Assembly: GCF_010731855.1 (NCBI RefSeq)
Contig: NZ_AP022620.1
Span: 1,984,001-2,048,000 of the forward strand
From: Mycolicibacterium anyangense
Lineage (GTDB): Bacteria > Actinomycetota > Actinomycetes > Mycobacteriales > Mycobacteriaceae
Length of the DNA: 64,000 nt
Direction of reading: 5' to 3'
The position numbers and the translations under genes are program-made. The notes under the pieces were generated by a model. The model worked only from the letters and a program-made list of their open reading frames with translations, did not search any database and was not told the origin of the DNA. Below, in pieces: positions 1 through 11,931 of the stretch. The first letter of the stretch is position 1; each line of letters opens with the position of its first letter.

Positions 1-118
1 GCATAGTTGGGGGGGCCACCCTCCGCGACCACCGTCAGGACCTCCTCATATCGTCAGGATCGGCTGTCTAGGGCTATCGTCGCACGACACGCGAGATTCC
101 ACGCCGCGCGGTACGGAC
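1..118. other. Left edge, no gene recognised
   Basis: No convincing coding region, RNA or repeat is visible in this stretch. A short plus-strand open frame running to base 189 overlaps the lipoprotein gene antisense, has no recognisable protein features and is arginine/serine-rich as chance frames in GC-rich DNA are. A run of seven G residues lies near base 9. Confidence 0.4.
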
Positions 119-742
119 TCAGTACGTCGCGTCGCACAGGCTCAACGCGTTGGACCTGGTGTCGTTCAGGTCGCCGATGGTCTTGTTGAACTCGTCAGCC
201 GGGGCCTGGGCGGTGATCGCCTTGGCGGTGGCGCGAGCCCCGTCCACCCAGTCGGTCAGCGCTTGACGCAGGTCGGCCGGGATGGCATCGGTGATGCTGC
301 CCTGCACCGCGTCCGCGCTCTGGTTGAGCGCATCGACAGCCGGCCCCTCGGTGGCGGCGGTATTTCCGCCGCCCTGATTGAAGGCGCCGACGTAGGTGTT
401 GACCGCGTCGATGGCGTCGGCACTGGTGGTCGACAGCGTCTCGCAGGTGTCATGCATGGCCTTGGTCGTTTCCGACGCCTGGCGCTCGGACTCGCGGGCA
501 CTCGACGAGGCCGCCGACTCGGACAACGAGACCGACACCGAGGTCCGGTAAGCGGGGGCGTCACCGGCGTTGACCCGGGCGGTGCCGTCGCTGACCGTCG
601 TGCAACCCACCACGCCCATGGCGATGGCAGCGGCGCTGCCGGCCAGCAGTCCGCCGATCCGCAGCCTGGAAGCCGTTGTGATCAGCACAGCCCGAGAGGT
701 TACCGGCAAACTGCCCAGCTCGGCGCGGCGCGAAGAATTCAA
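119..742 (-). CDS. Putative secreted lipoprotein of unknown function
   Basis: A 207-residue protein with an N-terminal hydrophobic segment (about residues 30-46) ending in a lipobox-like AMGVVGC. Cys47 is the predicted lipidation site, so the mature protein should be anchored on the outer face of the plasma membrane. The mature part is Ala/Ser/Thr/Asp-rich and probably helical, with two further cysteines (in DTCETL and SLCDATY) that could form a disulfide. The TTG start at 742 has an AGAGGG motif just upstream. A GTG at 688 would give a more usual signal-peptide length. It is divergent from aceE, as the hypothetical Rv2240c is in M. tuberculosis (recalled synteny). I assign no function. Confidence 0.7.
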   Translation of the reverse strand: MNSSRRAELGSLPVTSRAVLITTASRLRIGGLLAGSAAAIAMGVVGCTTVSDGTARVNAGDAPAYRTSVSVSLSESAASSSARESERQASETTKAMHDTCETLSTTSADAIDAVNTYVGAFNQGGGNTAATEGPAVDALNQSADAVQGSITDAIPADLRQALTDWVDGARATAKAITAQAPADEFNKTIGDLNDTRSNALSLCDATY

Positions 743-839
743 TCAACCCTCTAGTTGACTACTCGTCGGTACCGGCCCAAGTGCGGCACGATAGGGGTCA
801 GAGGGTGCAAAACCTGCACCAGCTACTAAGGAGCTGATG

Positions 840-3629
<2,790 letters not shown>

Positions 3630-3690
3630 TCGACGGGCCCGTACTGCGCCTTTGGTAGGAACATCCATAAACAGGGCGTAGCTTTTAGGG

Positions 3691-4971
3691 GTGAGCGACA
3701 ATCCGCGCCCGGAGGCGCCGCGGCCGCCGTTGGAGCTTCTGGCCAACGTGCCCGATTCGACGCTGCGTCGGCTCAAGCAGTACTCCGGGCGCCTGGCCAC
3801 CCAGGCCGTGCACGCTATGGAAGAGCGGCTGCCGTTCTTCGGCGACCTCGAGGCGTCCCAGCGCGCCAGCGTGCAGTTGGTGGTGCAGGCCGCGGTGGTC
3901 AACTTCGTCGAATGGATGCGCAACCCGGACAGCCAGGTGGGCTACACCGCCCAGGCCTTCGAACTCGTCCCGCAGGATCTGACCCGGCGTATCGCGCTGG
4001 CCCAGACCGTCGACATGGTCCGCGTCACCATGGAGTTCTTCGAGGAGGTGGTGCCGCTGCTGGCGCGCACCGACGAGCAGCTCACCGCGTTGACCATTGG
4101 CATCCTGCGCTACAGCCGTGACCTGGCGTTCGCGGCTGCCGCCTCCTACGCCGACGCCGCCGAGGCCCGCGGCTCGTGGGACAGCAGGATGGAAGCCAGC
4201 GTGGTCGACGCGATCGTCCGCGGCGACGCCGGTCCCGAACTGCTGTCCCGCGCGGCGGCGCTGAACTGGGACACCACCGCGCCGGCGACGGTCGTCGTCG
4301 GTACCCCGCCCCCGGGCCGGGAGGATCTGGCCAGCGAGGACATCCGCGAGATCGCGCTGCGCTTCGAGCGCGGGGCGCTGGCCGACGTGCACGGCACCTG
4401 GCTGATCGCCATCATCTCCGGTCCACTGTCACCGACCGACAAGTTCTTCAATCAGCTACTCACCGCCTTCTCGGCCGGCCCGGTGGTGATCGGTCCGACG
4501 GCAGCGATGCTGACCGCGGCCCACCACAGTGCGATCGAGGCGATCTCGGGGATGAACGCCGTAGCCGGCTGGAGTGGGGCCCCCCGGCCGGTACCGGCTC
4601 GCGAACTACTGCCGGAGCGGGCACTTCTCGGCGACACGCTGGCCGTCGCGGCCCTGCACACCGAGATCATGCGCCCACTGGCCGACGCGGGTCCGGCGCT
4701 CACCGAGACGCTCGACGCCTACCTCGACAGCGGTGGAGCCATTGAAGCTTGCGCCAGGAAACTGTTCGTTCATCCAAATACCGTCCGGTACCGCTTGAAG
4801 CGGATCGCCGATTTCACCGGCCGGGATCCCACGCTGCCGCGCGATGCCTACGTCCTGCGGGTCGCCGCCACGGTCGGCCGCCTCGGCTACCCAGCGCCCT
4901 CTCAGACCATGGCAAACAGATCTGTAGCGCAGCTCACACCGGCGGTGACGGGCGTGAACGGGTTCGGCTGA
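3691..4971 (+). CDS. mabR: PucR-family transcriptional regulator of the FAS-II operon
   Basis: A 426-residue regulator with a GTG start. The C-terminal helix-turn-helix is of PucR/CdaR type: GAIEACARKLFVHPNTVRYR spans about residues 349-368, followed by the LKRIADFTGRDP region. The N-terminal two thirds is the diverse sensory/GGDEF-like part of the family. Its position immediately upstream of fabD-acpM-kasA-kasB-accD6 identifies it as the orthologue of MabR (Rv2242), known in mycobacteria as the FAS-II regulator and reported to respond to long-chain acyl-CoAs. A TTTTGT-N9-ACAAAA inverted repeat in the following intergenic region is the likely target. The last about 35 residues after LGYPAP look disordered. 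Confidence 0.93.
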   Translation: MSDNPRPEAPRPPLELLANVPDSTLRRLKQYSGRLATQAVHAMEERLPFFGDLEASQRASVQLVVQAAVVNFVEWMRNPDSQVGYTAQAFELVPQDLTRRIALAQTVDMVRVTMEFFEEVVPLLARTDEQLTALTIGILRYSRDLAFAAAASYADAAEARGSWDSRMEASVVDAIVRGDAGPELLSRAAALNWDTTAPATVVVGTPPPGREDLASEDIREIALRFERGALADVHGTWLIAIISGPLSPTDKFFNQLLTAFSAGPVVIGPTAAMLTAAHHSAIEAISGMNAVAGWSGAPRPVPARELLPERALLGDTLAVAALHTEIMRPLADAGPALTETLDAYLDSGGAIEACARKLFVHPNTVRYRLKRIADFTGRDPTLPRDAYVLRVAATVGRLGYPAPSQTMANRSVAQLTPAVTGVNGFG

Positions 4972-5021
4972 TCCCGGGTGCAGATTGCGGGACGGTATCA
5001 ACGATGTCGCATCACATGCAC

Positions 5022-5042
5022 TTTTGTGGACAAGCTACAAAA
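5022..5042. promoter_or_regulatory. Inverted repeat TTTTGT-N9-ACAAAA, probable MabR operator
   Basis: Perfect 6-bp arms (5022-5027 and 5037-5042) flank a 9-bp spacer in the mabR-fabD gap. This is the type of palindrome I recall being reported for MabR in the fasII promoter. A CATAAT at 5058-5063 is a possible -10 element lying just downstream, so a bound regulator would sit over the promoter. No clear -35 hexamer could be assigned. Confidence 0.7.
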
Positions 5043-5108
5043 ACATAAGACAAGGTTCATAATCTCTTACACCGCGCAAAACCGGTTTCACAGTGTTCCC
5101 TTAAGAAC

Positions 5109-6017
5109 GTGATTGCTTTGCTCGCCCCCGGACAGGGATCACAGACCCCCGGCATGCTCGCGCCCTGGCTCGAGCTGCCCGGTGCTGCCGATCAGATTGC
5201 GGCCTGGTCGCAGATCAGCGGCCTGGATCTGGCCCAGCTCGGCACGACTGCGTCGGCTGAGGAGATCACCGACACCGCGGTCACCCAGCCGCTCGTGGTG
5301 GCGGCGACCCTGCTGGCCAACGCCGAACTGGTCAAGCGCGGCGTGCTGGCCGACAAGAAGACTGTCGTGGCCGGCCACTCGGTCGGCGAGATCGCGGCGT
5401 ACGCGATCGCCGGCGTCATCTCCGCCGACGACGCGGTCAAGCTGGCCGCCGTCCGCGGCTCGGAAATGGCGAAGGCCTGCGCGGTCGAGCCCACCGGTAT
5501 GTCCGCCGTCCTGGGTGGCGACGAGGCCGACGTATTGGAAGCCCTGGCACGTCTGGACCTCATTCCCGCCAACCGCAATGCCGCCGGCCAGATCGTGGCC
5601 GCCGGTGCAATCGCCGCACTGGAGAAGCTCGCCGAGGATCCGCCGGCCAAGGCCCGGGTGCGCCAGCTGGCCACCGCCGGCGCCTTCCACACCCACTTCA
5701 TGGCGTCCGCGCTCGACGGTTATGCCGCCGCGGCCGCCGAGGTCGCCACCAGCGAGCCCACCACCACCCTGCTGTCCAACGCCGACGGCCAGCCGGTCAC
5801 CTCGGCGGCGGATGCGATGGACAAGCTGGTGGCTCAGCTCACCCGCCCGGTGCGCTGGGACCTGTGCACCGAGACCATGCGGCAGCTCGCTGTCGAGGCG
5901 ATCGTCGAGTTCCCGCCCGCGGGCACTCTGACCGGTATCGCCAAACGAGAACTTCGGGGGGTCGCGACGCGCGCCGTCAAGACACCCGCAGACCTGGACG
6001 AATTGACCGCGCTCTAG
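5109..6017 (+). CDS. fabD: Malonyl-CoA:ACP transacylase
   Basis: FabD transfers malonyl from CoA to AcpM, giving the extender unit for FAS-II elongation of meromycolic acids. The 302-residue protein has the acyltransferase nucleophile motif GHSVGE with Ser91, and the catalytic histidine in AGAFH (His194), matching the residue numbers I recall for the M. tuberculosis enzyme. A GQGSQ oxyanion-loop motif lies near residues 8-12. It starts at GTG 5109 with only a weak Shine-Dalgarno sequence. It is the first gene of the operon, 105 bp ahead of acpM. Confidence 0.97.
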   Translation: MIALLAPGQGSQTPGMLAPWLELPGAADQIAAWSQISGLDLAQLGTTASAEEITDTAVTQPLVVAATLLANAELVKRGVLADKKTVVAGHSVGEIAAYAIAGVISADDAVKLAAVRGSEMAKACAVEPTGMSAVLGGDEADVLEALARLDLIPANRNAAGQIVAAGAIAALEKLAEDPPAKARVRQLATAGAFHTHFMASALDGYAAAAAEVATSEPTTTLLSNADGQPVTSAADAMDKLVAQLTRPVRWDLCTETMRQLAVEAIVEFPPAGTLTGIAKRELRGVATRAVKTPADLDELTAL

Positions 6018-6122
6018 ACACGGGCCGGATCCAGGACAACCACATAGAGCACAACCACGCAGTGCCGAAGTAACACAACAGATTCCGTATCAAGTAACAC
6101 CAATCACGAAGGGAGCCACACT

Positions 6123-6416
6123 GTGGCCGCCAGCCAGGAAGAAATCATCGCCGGTCTCGCGGAGATCATCGAAGAGGTCACCGGTATCGAGCCGTCTGAG
6201 GTGACCCCCGAGAAGTCGTTCGTCGACGACCTGGACATCGACTCGCTGTCGATGGTGGAGATCGCCGTTCAGACCGAGGACAAGTACGGCGTGAAGATCC
6301 CCGACGAGGATCTGGCCGGTCTGCGCACCGTCGGTGACGTGGTCAACTACATCCAGAAGCTCGAGGAAGAGAACCCCGAGGCTGCCGCCGCGCTGCGCGA
6401 GAAGTTCGCACAGTGA
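6123..6416 (+). CDS. acpM: Meromycolate-extension acyl carrier protein
   Basis: AcpM carries the growing meromycolate chain on a 4'-phosphopantetheine attached to Ser41 in DIDSLSMVE. The 97-residue protein has a GTG start with GAAGGGAG at 6108-6115 seven bases upstream, a strong ribosome-binding site consistent with the high ACP demand. M. tuberculosis AcpM, as I recall it, is 115 residues with a longer C-terminal extension; here the protein stops soon after [14 protein letters not shown]. Its stop overlaps the kasA start by 4 bp (GTGA), implying translational coupling. Confidence 0.97.
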   Translation: MAASQEEIIAGLAEIIEEVTGIEPSEVTPEKSFVDDLDIDSLSMVEIAVQTEDKYGVKIPDEDLAGLRTVGDVVNYIQKLEEENPEAAAALREKFAQ

Positions 6417-7663
6417 CCAAGCCTTCCACTGCTAACGGCGGTTTCCCCAATGTGGTGGTGACGGCCGTTACGGCAACCACTTCCGTCGCGGGCGACATTG
6501 AGAGCACGTGGAAGGGTTTGTTGGCCGGCGAGAGCGGCATCCGCGTTCTCGAGGACGACTTCGTCACCAAATGGGATCTGCCGGTCAAGATCGGCGGGCA
6601 CCTCAAGGATCCGGTCGACGACCACATGGGTCGGCTCGACTTCCGCCGGATGTCTTACGTCCAGCGGATGTCCAAGTTCCTCAGCGCTCAGCTGTGGGAG
6701 ACCGCCGGCAAGCCGGAGGTCGATCCGGACCGCTTCGCCGTCGTCGTCGGCACCGGACTCGGCGGTGGCGAGAAGATCGTCGAAACCTATGACGCGATGA
6801 ACGAGGGCGGGCCCCGCAAGGTGTCTCCGCTCGCCGTTCAGATGATCATGCCCAACGGTGCGGCGGCGGTCGTCGGCCTCGAGCTCGGTGCCCGCGCCGG
6901 CGTCATCACGCCGGTGTCGGCCTGTTCGTCGGGGTCGGAGGCCATCGCCCACGCGTGGCGCCAGATCGTCATGGGTGACGCCGATTTCGCGGTGTGCGGT
7001 GGCGTCGAGGGCGGAATCGAGGCGTTGCCCATCGCGACGTTCTCGATGATGCGCGCGATGTCCACCCGCAACGATGATCCGGCGGGCGCCTCGCGTCCGT
7101 TCGACAAGGATCGCGACGGCTTCGTCTTCGGCGAGGCCGGTGCGCTGATGATCATCGAGACCGAGGAGCACGCCAAGGCACGTGGCGCCAAGCCACTGGC
7201 CCGGTTGATGGGTGCGGGCATCACGTCGGACGCCTTCCACATGGTGGCGCCGGCTCCGGACGGCCTGCGGGCCGGTCGGGCGATGACCCGGGCGATGGAG
7301 CTGGCGGGCCTGTCCCCCAAGGACATCAGCCACGTCAACGCGCACGCCACGTCGACGTCGATCGGTGACATCGCCGAGGCCAATGCGATCCGGGTCGCCG
7401 GTGTGGACCACGCCGCGGTGTACGCACCGAAGTCGGCGCTGGGCCACTCGATCGGTGCGGTGGGTGCTCTGGAGTCGATCCTCACCGTGCTCGCACTGCG
7501 GGACGGCGTCATTCCTCCGACGCTGAACTATGAGACGCCGGATCCGGAGATCAACCTGGATGTCGTTGCGGGCGAACCCCGTTACGGCGATTACCAGTAC
7601 GCGATCAACAACTCGTTCGGATTCGGAGGACACAACGTGGCGCTCGCCTTCGGGCGCTACTGA
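6413..7663 (+). CDS. kasA: Beta-ketoacyl-ACP synthase KasA
   Basis: KasA condenses malonyl-AcpM with acyl-AcpM in the FAS-II cycle that builds meromycolates. The 416-residue thiolase-fold protein carries the Cys-His-His triad: Cys171 in VSACSSGS, His in [11 protein letters not shown] (about 311) and His in [13 protein letters not shown] (about 345). These match the known KasA positions. It starts at GTG 6413, overlapping acpM by 4 bp. KasB follows after 28 bp, and the pair shows the usual strong similarity expected from tandem duplication. Confidence 0.97.
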   Translation: MTKPSTANGGFPNVVVTAVTATTSVAGDIESTWKGLLAGESGIRVLEDDFVTKWDLPVKIGGHLKDPVDDHMGRLDFRRMSYVQRMSKFLSAQLWETAGKPEVDPDRFAVVVGTGLGGGEKIVETYDAMNEGGPRKVSPLAVQMIMPNGAAAVVGLELGARAGVITPVSACSSGSEAIAHAWRQIVMGDADFAVCGGVEGGIEALPIATFSMMRAMSTRNDDPAGASRPFDKDRDGFVFGEAGALMIIETEEHAKARGAKPLARLMGAGITSDAFHMVAPAPDGLRAGRAMTRAMELAGLSPKDISHVNAHATSTSIGDIAEANAIRVAGVDHAAVYAPKSALGHSIGAVGALESILTVLALRDGVIPPTLNYETPDPEINLDVVAGEPRYGDYQYAINNSFGFGGHNVALAFGRY

Positions 7664-7691
7664 TCCGGGGGGAAAGGACGATCAAGAGGCA

Positions 7692-8954
7692 ATGGCAGGG
7701 TTGACACAACTGTCAACGGGGAACGGGTTCCCCAACGTCGTCGTCACGGGTATCGCCATGACGACGGCCCTGGCATCTGACGCCGACAGCACCTGGAAGG
7801 CGCTGCTGGACGGGCAAAGTGGTATTCGGCTGCTCGAGGATGAGTTCGTCGAGAAGTACGACTTGCCCGTCCGGATCGGCGGACATCTGGTCGAGGATTT
7901 CGACGGGGAACTGACGCGGGTCGAACTGCGCCGGTTGTCCTATCTGCAGAAGATGTCCACCGTGCTTGGCCGACGGGTGTGGCAGAACGCCGGCGCCCCG
8001 GAGGTCGACACCCGGCGGCTGATGGTCTCCATCGGCACCGGCATGGGGTCCACCGAGGAGTTGGTTTTCGCTTACGACGGCATGCGCGCGAAGGGTCTTC
8101 GCGCCGTGTCGCCGTTGGCGGTTCAGATGTACATGCCCAACGCCGCCGCCGCGGCGGTCGGCTTGGAACTCGGTGCCAAGGCCGGGGTGGTCACTCCGGT
8201 GTCGGCGTGCGCGTCGGGCTCGGAGGGCATCGCCCAAGCGTGGCGGCAGATCGTGCTCGGCGAAGCTGACATCGCGGTCTGCGGAGGTGTCGAGACCAAG
8301 ATCGAGGCGGTGCCGATCGCCGGCTTCGCCCAGATGCGCATCGTCTTGTCGACCACGAACGACGATCCCGCCGGCGCCTGCCGGCCGTTCGACAAGGATC
8401 GCAACGGCTTCGTGTTCGGCGAGGGCGGCGCGCTGCTGGTGATCGAGACCGAGGAGCATGCCAAGGCCCGCGGCGCCAACATCCTGGCCCGCATCATGGG
8501 TGCGGCCATCACCTCCGACGGGTACCACATCGTGGCTCCCGACCCGACCGGAGATCAGGCGGGGCAGGCGATCACGCGGGCCATCCAGGTGGCCGGCCTG
8601 CAACCCACCGATATCGATCACATCAACGCACACGCGACGGGCACTCAGGTTGGTGACGTAGCGGAAGGTAAGGCGATCAACAACGCGATGGGCAGCCATC
8701 GGCCCGCGGTCTACGCGCCCAAATCGGCGCTGGGCCACTCGGTCGGTGCGGTCGGAGCGGTGGAATCGATCCTCACGATCATGGCGCTGCGCGAAGGGGT
8801 AATCCCGCCGACGCTCAACCTGCGCAACCTTGATCCGGAGATCGATCTGGATGTGGTGGCCGGTGAACCCCGGCCAGGCAAGTACCAATACGCGGTCAAC
8901 AATTCGTTCGGATTCGGTGGTCACAACGTGGCGATCGCCTTCGGAAAGTACTGA
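7692..8954 (+). CDS. kasB: Beta-ketoacyl-ACP synthase KasB
   Basis: KasB extends meromycolates to full length; in known mycobacteria its loss shortens mycolates and affects acid-fastness. The 420-residue protein has Cys173 in VSACASGS and the histidine motifs [11 protein letters not shown] and [14 protein letters not shown] chose the ATG at 7692 because a purine-rich GGGGGGAAAGGA-type stretch precedes it and the protein then aligns with KasA from its first residues ([14 protein letters not shown]). The longer open frame reaching back to 7530 overlaps kasA and adds non-homologous residues. Confidence 0.96.
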   Translation: MAGLTQLSTGNGFPNVVVTGIAMTTALASDADSTWKALLDGQSGIRLLEDEFVEKYDLPVRIGGHLVEDFDGELTRVELRRLSYLQKMSTVLGRRVWQNAGAPEVDTRRLMVSIGTGMGSTEELVFAYDGMRAKGLRAVSPLAVQMYMPNAAAAAVGLELGAKAGVVTPVSACASGSEGIAQAWRQIVLGEADIAVCGGVETKIEAVPIAGFAQMRIVLSTTNDDPAGACRPFDKDRNGFVFGEGGALLVIETEEHAKARGANILARIMGAAITSDGYHIVAPDPTGDQAGQAITRAIQVAGLQPTDIDHINAHATGTQVGDVAEGKAINNAMGSHRPAVYAPKSALGHSVGAVGAVESILTIMALREGVIPPTLNLRNLDPEIDLDVVAGEPRPGKYQYAVNNSFGFGGHNVAIAFGKY

Positions 8955-9000
8955 AAACCGAAGGCGTCGAGGATAACCGGCGCGCACTAAGGAGATTTGG

Positions 9001-10434
9001 ATGACGATCATGGCACCTGAGACGGTCGGCGAATCGCTCGACCCGCGCGACCCGCTGCTGCGCCTGCGCACCTTCTTCGACGACGACAGCGTCGAGCTGC
9101 TGCACGAGCGTGACCGCTCAGGTGTGCTGGCCGCGGCCGGCACCGTCAACGGTGTGCGGACCATCGCGTTCTGCACCGACGGCACCGTCATGGGCGGCGC
9201 CATGGGCGTGGAGGGCTGCCAGCACATCGTCAACGCCTACGACACCGCCATCGAGGAGCAGAGCCCGATCGTCGGCATCTGGCACTCCGGCGGCGCACGA
9301 CTGGCCGAAGGCGTTCGCGCCCTGCACGCCGTCGGTCTGGTGTTCGAGGCCATGATCCGCGCCTCGGGGTACATCCCGCAGATCTCGGTGGTCGTCGGCT
9401 TCGCCGCGGGCGGTGCCGCCTACGGACCGGCGCTGACCGACGTCGTCATCATGGCAGGCGAGGGCCGGGTGTTCGTCACCGGACCGGACGTGGTGCGCAG
9501 CGTCACTGGTGAGGACGTCGACATGGCCTCGCTGGGCGGGCCGGACACCCACCACAAGAAGTCCGGTGTCTGCCACATCGTCGCCGACAGCGAGCTCGAC
9601 GCCTATGCCCGCGGCCGCCGCATGGTCGGATTGTTCTGCCAACAGGGCCATTTCGACCGCAGCAAGGCCGAGGCCGGCGAGGTCGACCTGCACGCCCTGC
9701 TGCCCGAGTCACCGCGCCGTGCCTATGACGTCCACCCGGTCGTGGAAGCGCTACTGGACACCGACGATGAGGGCAACTCGACATTCGAGGAGTTCCAGGG
9801 CAAATGGGCCCCCTCGATCGTGGTCGGTATCGGCCGGCTGGCAGGCCGCTCGGTGGGCATCCTGGCCAACAACCCGCTGCGCCTCGGCGGCTGCCTGAAC
9901 TCCGAGAGCGCCGAGAAGGCAGCCCGTCTTGTTCGGCTGTGCGATGCCTTCGGCATCCCGCTGGTGGTCATCGTCGACGTACCGGGCTACCTGCCCGGTG
10001 TCGACCAGGAGTGGGGCGGCGTGGTGCGCCGCGGCGCCAAGCTACTGCACGCCTTCGGTGAGGCGACTGTCCCGCGCGTCACGCTGGTGACTCGTAAGAC
10101 CTACGGCGGGGCCTACATCGCGATGAACTCGCGGTCACTGGGTGCCACCAAGGTCTTCGCGTGGCCGGACGCCGAGGTCGCGGTGATGGGTGCCAAGCCC
10201 GCGGTCGGCATCCTGCACAAGAAGAAGCTGGCGGCTGCCCCGGACCACGAGCGCGAAGCGCTGCACGAGGAGCTGGCCGCCGAGCACGAGCGGATCGCCG
10301 GCGGGGTGGATTCCGCTATCGAGATCGGCGTGGTGGACGAGAAGATCGACCCTGCGCACACCCGCGGCAAGGTCACCCAGGCGCTCGCCGAAGCGCCTGC
10401 CCGCCGGGGCCGCCACAAGAACATCCCGCTGTAG
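9001..10434 (+). CDS. accD6: Acyl-CoA carboxylase carboxyltransferase subunit AccD6
   Basis: AccD6 is the beta (carboxyltransferase) subunit of an acetyl/propionyl-CoA carboxylase. With AccA3 it supplies malonyl-CoA to FAS-I and FAS-II. The 477 residues show both halves of the crotonase-like carboxyltransferase fold: an N-terminal acyl-CoA site with GGARLAEGV and AGGAAYGPAL, and a C-terminal biotin site with TYGGAYIAM. AAGGAG at 8989-8994 is six bases before the ATG. It is the last gene of the FAS-II operon and is followed within 10 bp by a strong hairpin. Confidence 0.96.
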   Translation: MTIMAPETVGESLDPRDPLLRLRTFFDDDSVELLHERDRSGVLAAAGTVNGVRTIAFCTDGTVMGGAMGVEGCQHIVNAYDTAIEEQSPIVGIWHSGGARLAEGVRALHAVGLVFEAMIRASGYIPQISVVVGFAAGGAAYGPALTDVVIMAGEGRVFVTGPDVVRSVTGEDVDMASLGGPDTHHKKSGVCHIVADSELDAYARGRRMVGLFCQQGHFDRSKAEAGEVDLHALLPESPRRAYDVHPVVEALLDTDDEGNSTFEEFQGKWAPSIVVGIGRLAGRSVGILANNPLRLGGCLNSESAEKAARLVRLCDAFGIPLVVIVDVPGYLPGVDQEWGGVVRRGAKLLHAFGEATVPRVTLVTRKTYGGAYIAMNSRSLGATKVFAWPDAEVAVMGAKPAVGILHKKKLAAAPDHEREALHEELAAEHERIAGGVDSAIEIGVVDEKIDPAHTRGKVTQALAEAPARRGRHKNIPL

Positions 10435-10441
10435 TCGGCTA

Positions 10442-10469
10442 TCCCGCCCAAACCGACGTTTGGGCGGGA
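10442..10469. terminator. Bidirectional hairpin terminator between accD6 and the permease
   Basis: TCCCGCCCAAA at 10442-10452 pairs perfectly with TTTGGGCGGGA at 10459-10469. One more C-G pair is possible across the loop (10453/10458), giving a 12-bp stem with a CGAC tetraloop. It lies between the converging accD6 and permease genes and can serve both. There is no long U-run, as is common for mycobacterial terminators. Confidence 0.8.
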
Positions 10470-10482
10470 AAGACCGAGTGAA

Positions 10483-11868
10483 TCACGCCATTTCGTCGAT
10501 CTCGGCGTCGGCTGGGTTCCGCTGATCCTTGCCGCGGTTGAACCGCTTCGCCACGAAGTACAGGCCGATCACCACCGCCCAGGACAGCAGGCTCAGCACC
10601 AGCTGTGAACGCAGTTTGTCGTCGAGGTACATCTGCACCAGAATGGCCAGCATCGCCAAGATGGTCAGGATCGACAGCACCGGGAAGAGCCACATCGCGA
10701 GCCTGAGCTCGGTGTCGCCGCGCCGGTAGCGCAGCACGATCTGCGAGACCGCGATCAACAGGTAGACGAACAGGATGATCGCGCCGCTGGAGTTGAGCAG
10801 GAACGCGAAGATCGTCTTCTCGGCAAACGCGGCGGCGACGACACAGGCGAAGCCGACGATCGACGAGAACAAGATCGCATTGGCGGGGACTCCACGCACC
10901 GTCACGGTGAGCAGTGGCGCCGGGGCCTCGCGCCGTGCGGCGAGCACGAACAGCATGCGAGACGCCGTATACATCCCGGAGTTCAGACAACTCAGCACCG
11001 CGGTGAGCACCACGGCGTTCATGATGTGATCGGCGTAGGGAATGCCCATTTCAGTGAACGCCGCGACGAACGGTGAGGCGGCCAGTCCGCTGTCATTCCA
11101 CGGCACGATCGTCACGATCAGGAATACCGACAGCACGTAGAACACCAGAATGCGCATGATCACCGAATTCGCAGCGCGTGCAACGGCTTTCTCAGGATCG
11201 GATGACTCCGCCGCAGCTATCGTCGCGATCTCGGGGCCCACCATGGAGAAGATCACCGTGACGATGCCGACGGTGATCACCCCGGCACCCATCGGCAGGA
11301 AGCCGCTATGGCTGGTCAGGTTGGAGAAATCCAGTGACTTATGGGGCCACAGGCCCAGGACGAAGCAGGCCCCGATCGCGATGAAGACCAGGATGGCGGC
11401 TACCTTGACCCCGGCGAACCAGAACTCGAATTCCCCGTAGGACTTGACCGAGAACAGGTTCGTCGCCGTCATCAGCACCATGAACACCAAGGCGCACAAC
11501 CACAGCGGGACGTCGACCCAGTACTGGACGATCTTGGCCCCCGCTATCGCTTCGAAGCCGACCACGATCACCCAGAAGTACCAGTACAGCCAGCCGACCG
11601 AGAAGCCCGCCCAATGACCGAGAGCTTCGCGGGAGTAGTCGGCGAAAGATCCGGTCGACGGGTTGGCCACCGCCATCTCGGCGAGCATCCGCATGACCAT
11701 GATGATCAGCACGCCGGACAGGGCGTAGGTGATGAAAGCGCCGGGGCCGGTATCCCCGATCACCACACCCGAACCCACGAACAGGCCGGCGCCGATCACG
11801 CCGCCGATCGCGATCATTCGCAGTTGCCGCTGGTTAAGCGCCTTCTTCAAGGTCGGTGTGGCTGCCAT
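10483..11868 (-). CDS. Amino-acid permease, APC superfamily (GabP/AnsP-like)
   Basis: A 461-residue integral membrane protein with about 12 hydrophobic segments. The N-terminal LNQRQLRMIAIGGVIGAGLF and the unwound-helix GAGLFVGSG motif are typical of the amino-acid transporter branch of the APC superfamily. The PEIATIAAAESSDPEKAVARA motif (helix 6 region) is close to GABA/proline/asparagine permeases. It probably imports an amino acid by proton symport. The substrate cannot be read from sequence. The gene converges on accD6 and follows glpD on the same strand with a 63-bp gap. Confidence 0.9.
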   Translation of the reverse strand: MAATPTLKKALNQRQLRMIAIGGVIGAGLFVGSGVVIGDTGPGAFITYALSGVLIIMVMRMLAEMAVANPSTGSFADYSREALGHWAGFSVGWLYWYFWVIVVGFEAIAGAKIVQYWVDVPLWLCALVFMVLMTATNLFSVKSYGEFEFWFAGVKVAAILVFIAIGACFVLGLWPHKSLDFSNLTSHSGFLPMGAGVITVGIVTVIFSMVGPEIATIAAAESSDPEKAVARAANSVIMRILVFYVLSVFLIVTIVPWNDSGLAASPFVAAFTEMGIPYADHIMNAVVLTAVLSCLNSGMYTASRMLFVLAARREAPAPLLTVTVRGVPANAILFSSIVGFACVVAAAFAEKTIFAFLLNSSGAIILFVYLLIAVSQIVLRYRRGDTELRLAMWLFPVLSILTILAMLAILVQMYLDDKLRSQLVLSLLSWAVVIGLYFVAKRFNRGKDQRNPADAEIDEMA

Positions 11869-11931
11869 GGCGTCCTCCGGCTGGGCGGTAATGGACAGTG
11901 GATGCCCAAAACCGCCCCAGATTAAGCCTGG

